The notes: generated from the sequence alone by a model not told the origin. A stretch of 10,231 nucleotides of DNA from JABFSM01 sp052389555 (GCA_052389555.1 JBQTHV010000065.1:1-10231), one strand, 5' to 3'. Numbered from the stretch's first letter, positions 1-6,781 are shown. Numbers and translations are program-made.

Positions 1-75
1 TCGTTCTATTTGACCGGACTGGTGGTGGTCCTGATCAACCTGTGGATGCTCGCCCGAGCCGGCTGGGATCTGTGA
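1..75 (+). CDS. C-terminal end of an unidentified membrane protein (partial)
   Basis: The window opens inside a reading frame that ends at TGA 73-75, leaving 24 residues. They form one hydrophobic stretch (LTGLVVVLINLWMLA) followed by a short polar tail ending GWDL, as expected of a last transmembrane helix. The next gene's GTG start overlaps this stop by four bases (GTGA), the coupling style used throughout the locus, so this is probably an upstream member of the same operon. Too little remains to name a family. Given the downstream cytochromes, an integral subunit of a respiratory complex is a reasonable guess, but it is only an inference. Confidence 0.6.
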   Translation, partial: SFYLTGLVVVLINLWMLARAGWDL

Positions 76-902
76 AGTTTCGAACCTATCACCAAGTCGA
101 GGGCGACGACGCTTCCCGGCTCGCCGAGCAGGTCGGGGCCCAGCGGCGCAGAGTTCTGGACCGGCTCCGCGAAGTCAGTCGAGTGGTGGCGGTGATGAGC
201 GGCAAGGGGGGCGTCGGCAAGAGTTACGTAACCGCGACCCTGGCGTTAGGGCTGGCCGAGCAGATGCCTCGGGGCGTCGGAGTACTCGACGCCGACCTGG
301 AAGGACCCACCGCGGCACGCCTCCTGGGAGCGAGCGGGCCGCTCACGCTTACGGGGGACGGGGCGCTTCCGGCGGCCGGCCGCGCCGGGGTAAAGGTGTT
401 CTCGATGGATCTCCTGCTCTCGGAGGGAAGCCCGCTCCGGTGGAAGGAGCCAGCCAGCGAGCGCTTCGTGTGGCGTGGTACGCTCGCGGCCGGTGCGCTG
501 CGCGAATTCCTGGCCGACGTGGTTTGGGGGCAGCTCGATCTCCTCCTGGTGGACCTGCCACCCGGGGGCGACCGGCTGGCCGATCTCACTGAACTCGTGC
601 CAAGACTCACCGGAGTCCTTGCGGTGACGATTCCGAGTGAAGAGTCCCGGCGCTCGGTCGAGCGCAGCTTGCGCGCGGCCCGGGATGCCCAGGTACCGAT
701 CCTGGGCGTGATCGAGAACATGAGCGGCTACAGCTGCGGCGACTGTGGCCGGACCGGGCGGCTTTTCCCGGGCGAGGCCGGACCCGCGCTGGCGCAGGAG
801 TTCGGCGTGCCGCTGCTCGCCCGTCAGCTGTTCCATCCGGCCGGCTTTCCGCCGCCGGAGCTGGGCCAGTTGGCCGGAGCGGTCATGGAGGTGCTCCCAT
901 GA
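72..902 (+). CDS. mrp: Mrp/NBP35 (ApbC)-family P-loop ATPase, Fe-S cluster carrier
   Basis: A 276-residue cytosolic ATPase of the Mrp/NBP35 branch of the MinD/ParA superfamily, whose members bind and transfer Fe-S clusters to apoproteins. The deviant Walker A GKGGVGKS is at residues 44-51. A VLDADLEGPT segment (switch I-like) is near 71-80, and the Walker B-like LLLVDLPPGGD is near 157-167. The family usually reads DLPPGTGD, so one residue is missing here. The diagnostic ENMSGYSCGDC block near 215-225 supplies the CxxC that bridges a cluster between two monomers in this family, and separates it from true MinD. I chose GTG 72 because it forms a GTGA overlap with the upstream stop; GTG 42 would add ten residues inside the upstream gene. 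The stop overlaps the next ATG (ATGA 899-902). In this setting it may load clusters into an enzyme encoded nearby; the specific client is inference. Confidence 0.9.
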   Translation: MKFRTYHQVEGDDASRLAEQVGAQRRRVLDRLREVSRVVAVMSGKGGVGKSYVTATLALGLAEQMPRGVGVLDADLEGPTAARLLGASGPLTLTGDGALPAAGRAGVKVFSMDLLLSEGSPLRWKEPASERFVWRGTLAAGALREFLADVVWGQLDLLLVDLPPGGDRLADLTELVPRLTGVLAVTIPSEESRRSVERSLRAARDAQVPILGVIENMSGYSCGDCGRTGRLFPGEAGPALAQEFGVPLLARQLFHPAGFPPPELGQLAGAVMEVLP

Positions 903-1345
903 AATTCCTCTGCGTCGACTGTGACCAGCAAATGCGGTTCGAGGAGCGAGAGGTACCGGGTGATGGCACGTTCGCGGCGGCGTTCCGCTGTCCCGCGTGC
1001 GGCCGAAAGGTGGCCCTGCTCGCGAATCCGATGGAAACCCAGCTGGTGCGCGCGCTCGACGTGCAGATCGGGGGCCGGACTCTCGACCCCGAGCCGCTCG
1101 GGCTCATCCGTAGCACGGTCGCAGGGAAGGAGGATGCCTTTGCAGAGCCCGAGCTCATCCCGGAGCCAGCCGGAAGACCGCGGTGGTCCGCGGCGGCCGA
1201 GGAGCGGCTAGCCCGGGTGCCGGGCTTTGTGAGGGGTATGGTCCGCAAGATCTACCACGACTACGCGAGGGAGCGGGGGATTAGCGAGATTACCCCCGAC
1301 ATCATGGACCAGGCCCGCGCCGAGCTGGGGCTGGAGGGGATGTGA
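899..1345 (+). CDS. Zinc-ribbon-like protein with C-terminal PCP_red domain
   Basis: A 148-residue soluble protein. The N-terminus has two CxxC pairs (C5/C8 and C31/C34), a probable zinc ribbon or rubredoxin-like metal site. A linker with no recognised motif follows. Residues 95-144 match the PCP_red domain, the small helical domain best known at the C-terminus of the ChlB/BchB subunit of dark-operative protochlorophyllide reductase. The match shows as Trp96, the VPGFVRG core, a basic helix with DYARERG, and an ITPDIMDQA end. There is no nitrogenase-like body, so it is not itself a protochlorophyllide reductase; similar free-standing proteins are often labelled 'PCP reductase family protein'. 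The ATG overlaps the stop of mrp, and its own stop overlaps the ferredoxin start (GTGA 1342-1345), implying coupled translation. Function is unknown; a metal- or tetrapyrrole-linked assembly role is inference. Confidence 0.85.
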   Translation: MKFLCVDCDQQMRFEEREVPGDGTFAAAFRCPACGRKVALLANPMETQLVRALDVQIGGRTLDPEPLGLIRSTVAGKEDAFAEPELIPEPAGRPRWSAAAEERLARVPGFVRGMVRKIYHDYARERGISEITPDIMDQARAELGLEGM

Positions 1346-1593
1346 GCGGCGGCACCGGGATCGAGGAGCGGATCGTCCACGGCCTGCGGGTACAGATCGA
1401 TCGTTCGGTCTGCGTGGGGTTTGCCGACTGCATCCACACGGCCCCCGCGGCTTTTCGGCTCGACGACGAAGGCCTTGTCATCTTCGAATATCCCGAGGAG
1501 TGTAACCAGGAGGAGCTGCTGCGGGCGTGCGACGCCTGCCCGGTGGACGCAATCACCGTGTGGGACGCAGAAGGCGGTCAATTGGTCCCTTGA
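1342..1593 (+). CDS. Small single-cluster ferredoxin ([3Fe-4S] or atypical [4Fe-4S])
   Basis: An 83-residue ferredoxin with the layout of the small [3Fe-4S]/[4Fe-4S] ferredoxins: VQIDRSVCVGFADC, then TAPAAFRLDDEGLV, and a distal CPVDAITV. The first motif is C24-x2-F27-x2-C30, so the usual middle cysteine is replaced by phenylalanine; the distal ligand is C66 before proline. Three canonical ligands suggest a [3Fe-4S] cluster. C63 (CDACP) and C54 are extra cysteines that might provide a fourth ligand. GTG 1342 is chosen because it overlaps the upstream stop by four bases; no better start lies downstream before the cluster motif. It ends the first tightly coupled gene group. A role as electron donor to the radical SAM protein or to an oxidoreductase outside the window is inference. 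Confidence 0.9.
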   Translation: MSGGTGIEERIVHGLRVQIDRSVCVGFADCIHTAPAAFRLDDEGLVIFEYPEECNQEELLRACDACPVDAITVWDAEGGQLVP

Positions 1594-1620
1594 CACGGTG
1601 CGAATCCGGCCCGATATAGT
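1590..1620 (+). promoter_or_regulatory. Candidate sigma-70-type promoter for the usp-led gene group
   Basis: TTGACA at 1590-1595 matches the -35 consensus exactly, and TATAGT at 1615-1620 matches five of six -10 bases. The spacer is 19 bases, longer than the preferred 17. A 17-base alternative (GATATA, 1613-1618) fits the -10 poorly. The -35 overlaps the ferredoxin TGA (1591-1593). The pair stands out in GC-rich surroundings and lies in the only sizeable gap of the window, just where a new transcript would be needed. Initiation near 1627 would give a leader of about 85 bases before the CTG start. Confidence 0.5.
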
Positions 1621-1633
1621 AGCCGCTGGTGGA

Positions 1634-1658
1634 GGGGGAATAGGGGCAGGGGCAGGGG
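1634..1658 (+). other. G-quadruplex-forming motif in the leader upstream of usp
   Basis: Four G-tracts, GGGGG, GGGG, GGGG and GGGG, are separated by the short loops AATA, CA and CA on the + (coding) strand. This meets the usual pattern for a very stable intramolecular quadruplex. If transcription starts near 1627 the element would sit in the 5' leader, 54 bases before the CTG start, where it could fold as RNA and affect translation or read-through; as DNA it could affect promoter melting. Alternatively it is a simple-sequence tract without function. The motif is seen directly; its folding and role are inference. Confidence 0.55.
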
Positions 1659-1700
1659 ACAGCTGGCCGGCAGGTCTTCTCAAACCGCCATCGCGTATCC

Positions 1701-1715
1701 AGGGAGGTCCCTCTG
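1701..1715 (+). promoter_or_regulatory. Strong Shine-Dalgarno with apparent CTG start codon
   Basis: AGGGAGGT at 1701-1708 contains GGAGGT, a full six-base match to the anti-Shine-Dalgarno, and ends four bases before CTG 1713-1715. The encoded protein from this CTG begins (M)YTEIFVPVD, exactly how universal-stress domains normally begin (MYxxILVPVD). No ATG, GTG or TTG occurs in frame between the stop TAG at 1641 and the ATG at 1983, so no ordinary start can supply the conserved N-terminus. AGGG 1701-1704 can also pair with CCCT 1709-1712 around AGGT, a small hairpin that would mask the Shine-Dalgarno sequence. Confidence 0.7.
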
Positions 1716-3689
1716 TATACCGAGATCTTCGTCCCGGTCGACAACTCGGAGCACTCCGACTGGGCGGTTGACCGGGCGATCGAGCTCTGCCGAAAGTCCG
1801 GAGGTCGAATCACCGGAAACCATGTTTATGCGGCGCGGCTCCACGATGTCCGCTTCCGCCAGCTCGAGACCGGCCTGCCGGCGCGGTTTCAAACTCCGGA
1901 AGAAATCAAGCGACAACGCAAGATCCACGACAAGCTAATCGAGAAGGGTCTTCAGCTCATCGCCGACAGCTTCCTCGACCAGATGGGGAAGCGGTGCGAG
2001 GCCGCCGGGGTCCGGCTCACCCGGCAACTGCTCGAAGGGATCAACTACGAAGAGATCATCAAGGAGGTGAACCGGGGGGAAGGCCGCCTGCCCGGTCTCA
2101 TCGGGTTCGACCCCAACCGGGCGGCGAGCTACGATGGGGGAGAGCGAACTCGAGGCGATGTGCAAGTAGGCGAGGACGGCCGCATCGTGGCGGAGGAGGA
2201 AGACGCCGCGGCCAGGCTGGTGGGCGCTTCGGGCCGACAGTATGACCTGGTGGTCATGGCCGCGCACGGCCTGGGCCGGCAGCCATTCAGCCAGCTCGGC
2301 GGCGTCACTGCCCGCAGCGTCCGCCAGATCGAGCGGGACGTGTTGATCCTTCGCGACTCGGCCCCACTTGAGGGCGGCCGCTATCTGGTCTGCGTGGACG
2401 GTTCCGCCTACAGCTATCGCTCCATGCGGATGGCGCTCGAGCTGGCCCGGGAATTCGGCGCTTCGCTTTATGTCGCGAGCGCGTTCGACGTGGAATACCA
2501 CCACGTGGTCTTCCACAACATCAAGGATGTCCTCTCGGTCCAGGCTTCCCGAGTCTTCAAGTTCGAGGAGCAGGAAGAACTCCACAACAACATCATCGAC
2601 AAGGGGCTGCTCAAGCTCTGCCAGGCAAACCTCAAGCGGGCCGAGGTCATGGCGCAGGAGTTCTCCGATGTCCCCCTCAAAACCCAGATCCTGGTGGGGA
2701 AACCGTTTCAGGTGATTCTCCAGTGGGCCGAGGAAATCAAGCCGACCCTGCTGGTGTCGGCCCGGCACGGCGCTCACCGGATTGAGGGGACCGAACTTGG
2801 CTCCCAAGCTGAAAACCTGGTCCGGCTCGCCCCCTGTAACCTGCTGCTCACCGGTACGGTGGGGATCAAGCCGGAGGACATTCCCTGGATCGAAGAGGAC
2901 GGGGTCGCGTCGATTCCCTGGGCGCCGGAGGCCGAAGTGCGGATTCTCCGGGTGCCGCCGTTCGCGCAAGGAATCGCCCGGAAAGCCGTCGAGGAGTTCA
3001 CTCTCGAACAGGGTGGCGACATCGTCACCAACGCCCGGCTCGATCAGGCCATCCAGAAACTCTTGCCGACCCACATGCAGCTCATCATGGGCATCGGCAG
3101 CGCCGAGGAGCTGGCGCAGGCCGAGGTCAAGGCCGAGGAGCAGATGCGGAAGACCCGGATCGTGGGGCACGACGGCGATTCGCTTCCGGCCGAGCCGATG
3201 GTCGAGGTGAAGTGCCCGGTGACCGGGCGGGTGAGCACTCGGCCGCGCACCGCGAGCGACCCGATCGAGTGGACCCACGAAGCGGCGGCACGGCTCCGGG
3301 CAGTACCGCTGATCGCCCGGCCGCTGGCACGCAACACGGTGGAGCGGTTCGCCCGGAGCCACCGCATCTGGCGGGTGACCACCCGGGTCATGGACGAGAA
3401 CAAGCAGGCGATGATCGCGGCGGATGAATTCGACAGGGAAACGATGATGGTGATGTTCACCGAGCTTCGGGCCAAGCAGATCCGAGCCGAAGCCGAGGGC
3501 CCCGACGCGCTGTCCCCCGAGATGCGGCGCTTCATCGAGGAAGCCAAGGCAGCGGGGATAACCCGCTGCCCGATTCGTGATATCGAGGAGAAAATGGGTA
3601 AATGCCCCGTCGACTTCAAAACCGCGACGCCGGAGCAGGCCAAGGCCGCCGTGGAAGAGCTGCTCGCCCAGCAGCAGGATGAGGTCTAG
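1713..3689 (+). CDS. Tandem universal-stress (Usp) protein with two C-terminal PCP_red-like modules
   Basis: A 658-residue protein. Residues 1-213 form a first Usp domain: FVPVDNSEHSDWAVDRAIEL at the start and DLVVMAAHGLGR near 178-189, with an unusual insert of roughly 40-50 residues near 122-170. Residues 222-381 form a second Usp domain: YLVCVDGSAYS at 224-234, LLVSARHGAHR at 346-356 and the PCNLLLTG end. The C-terminal ~275 residues are not Usp. They hold two segments (402-451 and 519-568) that align without gaps to the PCP_red domains of the neighbouring genes; the second is more diverged. Three Cys-Pro pairs lie at 501, 619 and 631. There are no membrane segments. The start is the CTG at 1713: the nearest ordinary start, ATG 1983, would delete the conserved first 90 residues. 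Usp domains typically bind ATP/ADP and act in stress or energy signalling; the role of this fusion is unknown. It overlaps the radical SAM start by 11 bases. Confidence 0.85.
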   Translation: MYTEIFVPVDNSEHSDWAVDRAIELCRKSGGRITGNHVYAARLHDVRFRQLETGLPARFQTPEEIKRQRKIHDKLIEKGLQLIADSFLDQMGKRCEAAGVRLTRQLLEGINYEEIIKEVNRGEGRLPGLIGFDPNRAASYDGGERTRGDVQVGEDGRIVAEEEDAAARLVGASGRQYDLVVMAAHGLGRQPFSQLGGVTARSVRQIERDVLILRDSAPLEGGRYLVCVDGSAYSYRSMRMALELAREFGASLYVASAFDVEYHHVVFHNIKDVLSVQASRVFKFEEQEELHNNIIDKGLLKLCQANLKRAEVMAQEFSDVPLKTQILVGKPFQVILQWAEEIKPTLLVSARHGAHRIEGTELGSQAENLVRLAPCNLLLTGTVGIKPEDIPWIEEDGVASIPWAPEAEVRILRVPPFAQGIARKAVEEFTLEQGGDIVTNARLDQAIQKLLPTHMQLIMGIGSAEELAQAEVKAEEQMRKTRIVGHDGDSLPAEPMVEVKCPVTGRVSTRPRTASDPIEWTHEAAARLRAVPLIARPLARNTVERFARSHRIWRVTTRVMDENKQAMIAADEFDRETMMVMFTELRAKQIRAEAEGPDALSPEMRRFIEEAKAAGITRCPIRDIEEKMGKCPVDFKTATPEQAKAAVEELLAQQQDEV

Positions 3690-5049
3690 CCTTGGGGTGA
3701 CGACGCCCCTCGCGGCCCGGGAAGACGTCCCCAACGCCGATGGGGTCCCGGGCGATCACGTTCCTCACGTGGTCGCCTGGAACCTCACCCGTCGCTGCAA
3801 CCTGGAATGCGCTCACTGCTACATATCGGCGGGGCCGAGCGAGTCGGCGGACGATGAGCTCTCGACCGCGGAGTGCGTCCGGATCGCCGGGGAAATCCTC
3901 GAAATCAACCCGGCCCCGATGTTCATCCTCTCCGGCGGCGAGCCCCTGCTCCGATCGGACCTCACCGTTATCGCAGGGTACGCTTCATCCCGCGGAGCCA
4001 CGGTCGTGGTGGGCACCAATGGGACGCTGCTGACGGACGGGCGGATCGCGGCCCTCCAGGAAGCTGGCGTCACCGGCGTGGCGGTGAGCATTGACTCATT
4101 GGATTCCCGGCACCACGACAACTTTCGCCACGGCCAGGGGGCGTTCCACGCCACCGCGGCCGCGGTCGAGCGGCTCCGCACTAACCGGCTCGACTTCATC
4201 GTGCAGACCGCGCTCCACAAGGGGAACCGGCAGGAGCTGGGACGGCTGGTAGACTGGGCGGCCGACCAGGGGGCGGTGTCCTTCAACTGCTATTTCCTGG
4301 TGGCCACCGGCCGGGGCAGCCGGCTCAGCGACCTCTCCTCCGAAGAGTACGAGGCGGTGCTCGAGGAGCTGGTGGACCACCACACCCGCTACCTGGGCCG
4401 GATGCTGGTCCGGGCGAAGTGCGCTCCCCATTTCATGCGGGTGCTGCACCGGAAGACCCCGGAGTCGCCCGCGCTCAACTATTCCACCCGCTGCCCCTGC
4501 GGGGTGCACTACTGCCGAATCACGCCGGACGGGAAGCTCACCCCCTGTCCGTATCTGCCGGCCGTCGCGGGAGACCTGCGGCGGGAGCGATTCGAGACGG
4601 TCTGGCGGGAGGCTGATCTGTTCCGGGAACTGCGGGGGCTCGGCTCGGCGCTCGGCACTCGGCGCTCGGCGCTCGGCGGGAAATGTGGGCGATGCGAGTA
4701 CAGCGAGCTGTGCGGGGGGTGTCGGGCTCGTGCGTTTGCGCTGACCGGTGATTACCTGGCGGAGGATCCTTCCTGCGCCTACCAGCCGGCCGGTGGTCCG
4801 GTGATCGAGCGAATGCGGGAGGTGACCTACGGGATGCCGGTGACGCCCACGCTGCGCTGGTCGGCCACCGCCACCGAGCGACTGCAACGCATCCCCTCGT
4901 TCGTTCGCGGGGTAGTGACCCAGCGCATCGAGGACTACGCCCGCCGCACTGGCGCGAGCGAGGTCACCCCGGAGCTGATGCGGGAAGTGCGTCGCAGCCT
5001 CCCGGTGGATTTCTCCCGGCGGCTGCCCTTCTTCGCCGACGATGCCTGA
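3679..5049 (+). CDS. Radical SAM/SPASM protein, AhbD/NirJ-like, with C-terminal PCP_red domain
   Basis: A 456-residue radical SAM enzyme. The [4Fe-4S]/SAM motif CNLECAHC is at 40-47 and the GGEP motif at 86-89. A SPASM-type cysteine set for auxiliary clusters follows: C272, C274, C279 and C290, then CGRCEYSELCGGC (336-348) and C366 in AEDPSC. CGRCEYxxLCGGCRARA closely resembles the AhbC/AhbD/NirJ family, which modifies tetrapyrrole side chains in alternative haem b and haem d1 synthesis, so a tetrapyrrole or related cofactor substrate is plausible but not shown. Residues 393-442 form a PCP_red domain (Trp394, IPSFVRG, EDYARR, EVTPELM). A repeat-derived insert occupies about 320-334. ATG 3679 overlaps the usp stop; GTG 3697 is an alternative start. 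Its stop overlaps the oxidase start by eight bases. Clustering with haem proteins supports a cofactor or maturation job (inference). Confidence 0.85.
   Translation: MRSSLGVTTPLAAREDVPNADGVPGDHVPHVVAWNLTRRCNLECAHCYISAGPSESADDELSTAECVRIAGEILEINPAPMFILSGGEPLLRSDLTVIAGYASSRGATVVVGTNGTLLTDGRIAALQEAGVTGVAVSIDSLDSRHHDNFRHGQGAFHATAAAVERLRTNRLDFIVQTALHKGNRQELGRLVDWAADQGAVSFNCYFLVATGRGSRLSDLSSEEYEAVLEELVDHHTRYLGRMLVRAKCAPHFMRVLHRKTPESPALNYSTRCPCGVHYCRITPDGKLTPCPYLPAVAGDLRRERFETVWREADLFRELRGLGSALGTRRSALGGKCGRCEYSELCGGCRARAFALTGDYLAEDPSCAYQPAGGPVIERMREVTYGMPVTPTLRWSATATERLQRIPSFVRGVVTQRIEDYARRTGASEVTPELMREVRRSLPVDFSRRLPFFADDA
4639..4678 (+). repeat. Heptameric CTCGGCG tandem repeat inside the radical SAM gene
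   Basis: A truncated CTCGG unit (4639-4643) is followed by five perfect or near-perfect heptamers CTCGGC(G/A) at 4644-4678. In frame it encodes the low-complexity stretch GLGSALGTRRSALGG just before the CGRCEY cysteine motif, where AhbD/NirJ-type proteins usually have a shorter linker. The same unit recurs at 8361-8398. It looks like an expanded or inserted simple repeat tolerated in a loop. Confidence 0.8.
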
Positions 5050-6775
5050 TCTCTCCCTGCTCCCCCTGCTCCAGGCCGCGGCGGATACCGCCGGCGCCTA
5101 TGGCCGTTTCCCGGTGGTGGGCCCGCGGGGCGCAGTGTGGATCGCCGCCGAGGTGCATCTCATGTTCGCGGCGTTCGTGCTCGGGGTCCCGATGTTCGCG
5201 GTGATCACCGAGTTGATCGGGATCGTGGGCAAGGATTCCAAGTACGACAAGCTCTCCAAGGAGTTCACCAGACTTCTGGTCTTCGCCTACAGCGCGACGG
5301 CCCTCTGGGGCGGACTGCTGCTCTTCTTCCTGACCACGCTCTACCCCCGGTTCTGGAGCCACCTGGCGGGCATCTTCCACCTCTCCATGTGGGTCTATGC
5401 CGGACTGTTCTTCGTCGAATCGTTCACGCTCTACCTCTACTACTACGGCTGGGACCGCTGGAAGACGGGCCGCGCGAAGTGGGGCCACTGGGGCCTGGGC
5501 ATCCTGCTGAACGTGTGGGGCACCAGCGTGATGTTCATCGCGAACGCTTGGCTCACCTACATGATGTCGCCGCCCAAGGGAGTGACCGCGGAGACGCTCC
5601 CGCAGGAAGTAGGACTCTGGAACGCGATCGCCAACGCGACCTGGATCCCCATCAACATTCACCGGCTGATCGCCAACGCGGTCTTCGGCGGGGCCATTGT
5701 GGCGGCGTACGCGGCCTATCGCTTCCTGTCGGCCAAAACCGAGGAAGACCGGGCCCACTACGACTGGATGGGCTACGTCGGCAACTTCATCGCGATCTCG
5801 ACCTTCATCGTCCTGCCCTTCGCGGGGTACTATCTCGGCCGCGAGGTGTACCAGTACAACCAGCAGATGGGCATCACGATGATGGGCGGCTTCATGAGCT
5901 GGCTCTGGATCGTCCAGGCCGTGCTGATCGGGGTGCTCTTCCTCTCGGCCAACTACTACCTCTGGGTGGGGATGGCCCGGATTCCGGGGGCGGAGCGGTT
6001 CCGGCCGTACGTGAAGTGGATGCTGATCATTCTCCTGGTCGGCTGGATCGTGTGGTCCACCCCCCACACCATCATCGCGAGCCGGGAAGAGCTGGCCGCA
6101 ATGGGCGGGTCGCACCACCCGTTCCTCAATGTGCTGGGGGTCATGAGTGCCAAGAACACGGCGGTGAACCTCATGATCCTGACCACCTTCCTCTCCTTCC
6201 TGCTGTACCGCCGGGCCAACAAGCGGCCCACCGTTCCCTGGGCTCAAGCGGGAACCTGGGCCCAGGCGGCGATGTTCATCCTCTCGACCGCGGTGGTGGT
6301 GTTCTACGGGATCTACGGCTACTTCGTGGAGGCGGTGGTCCGGATCGGCTTCAGCGTTTACCAGGTGCTGGCGGTGCTGGCCTGCATCCTGGGAGTCACC
6401 GTCATTGACATCTTCCTGGGCCGGGGGGCTGAATCGCGAGGCGAGATCCGTTGGGGCCAGATGCCGGAGCGCTCCCAGTACGCCCTGTTCATTCTCGCGG
6501 TCACCTTCACCTGGCTGATGGGGCTCATGGGCTTTGCTCGGAGCGGGATCCGGCAGCACTGGCACGTCTATGAAGTCATGCGCGACAGCAGCGCCCAGGC
6601 GGCAACCCCTGGGCTCGGGGCCGCGGCCAACATGATCAGTACCTGCGTGGTGGTGTTCCTCGGCCTGGTGGCCTTCATCTTCTGGCTGGGCGGCTTGGCC
6701 GAGCAGGCGATCGCCAAGACCGCGCGGGCGGGTGGCGGGCTCCAACCTGCTCCGGTGCCCCAGGCGAAGGACTGA
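5042..6775 (+). CDS. Divergent cytochrome bd-type oxidase subunit I (CydA-like), no adjacent CydB
   Basis: A 577-residue integral membrane protein with about 12-13 hydrophobic helices. It aligns by eye with CydA, the haem-bearing subunit of cytochrome bd quinol oxidase. EVHLMF places H39 at the position of the conserved N-terminal haem ligand (E. coli His19). FFVES with GWDRW places E126 at E. coli Glu107. H207 in NIHRLIA corresponds to the b558 ligand His186. RQHW at 504-507 matches the RQPW signature. Differences are that the E. coli Glu99 position is V118 and the Lys/Glu quinol-loop signature is not visible around 265-285. A partner CydB gene does not follow; cytochrome c genes start six bases later. 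Such lone bd-like proteins are known in Nitrospira-type genomes. Electron delivery from cytochrome c rather than quinol, and even O2 reduction itself, are inference. ATG 5042 overlaps the radical SAM stop. Confidence 0.85.
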   Translation: MPDLSLLPLLQAAADTAGAYGRFPVVGPRGAVWIAAEVHLMFAAFVLGVPMFAVITELIGIVGKDSKYDKLSKEFTRLLVFAYSATALWGGLLLFFLTTLYPRFWSHLAGIFHLSMWVYAGLFFVESFTLYLYYYGWDRWKTGRAKWGHWGLGILLNVWGTSVMFIANAWLTYMMSPPKGVTAETLPQEVGLWNAIANATWIPINIHRLIANAVFGGAIVAAYAAYRFLSAKTEEDRAHYDWMGYVGNFIAISTFIVLPFAGYYLGREVYQYNQQMGITMMGGFMSWLWIVQAVLIGVLFLSANYYLWVGMARIPGAERFRPYVKWMLIILLVGWIVWSTPHTIIASREELAAMGGSHHPFLNVLGVMSAKNTAVNLMILTTFLSFLLYRRANKRPTVPWAQAGTWAQAAMFILSTAVVVFYGIYGYFVEAVVRIGFSVYQVLAVLACILGVTVIDIFLGRGAESRGEIRWGQMPERSQYALFILAVTFTWLMGLMGFARSGIRQHWHVYEVMRDSSAQAATPGLGAAANMISTCVVVFLGLVAFIFWLGGLAEQAIAKTARAGGGLQPAPVPQAKD

Positions 6776-6781
6776 GCCACC

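Noticed and set aside
42..71. Earlier GTG start (42) for the Mrp-like protein
   Set aside because: It would extend ten residues into the upstream gene. GTG 72 gives the GTGA overlap seen elsewhere in this locus and loses no conserved sequence.
1594..1712. Possible terminator or small RNA in the intergenic gap
   Set aside because: No stable hairpin followed by a T-run is visible, and no RNA family fold was recognised; only the promoter-like, G-tract and Shine-Dalgarno elements are supported.
1983..1985. ATG 1983 as the start of the Usp protein
   Set aside because: It removes 90 residues that contain the conserved first strand and ATP-binding start of the first Usp domain, and has no good Shine-Dalgarno sequence.
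3577..3678. Upstream in-frame extension of the radical SAM gene
   Set aside because: It lies inside the Usp gene and translates to an Arg/Pro/Ser-rich shadow; starts at 3679 or 3697 fit the gene spacing.
1935..3734. 599-codon open frame on the minus strand
   Set aside because: It lies antisense to the Usp fusion gene, whose domains are clear. Its translation is rich in His, Arg, Pro and Gly with no recognisable domain, as expected of an antisense shadow in GC-rich coding DNA.
5053..5073. C-rich tract at the start of the CydA-like gene (possible minus-strand quadruplex)
   Set aside because: Only two or three usable C-runs with TGCT spacers; it does not meet the four-tract pattern and encodes a plain leucine/proline-rich N-terminus.
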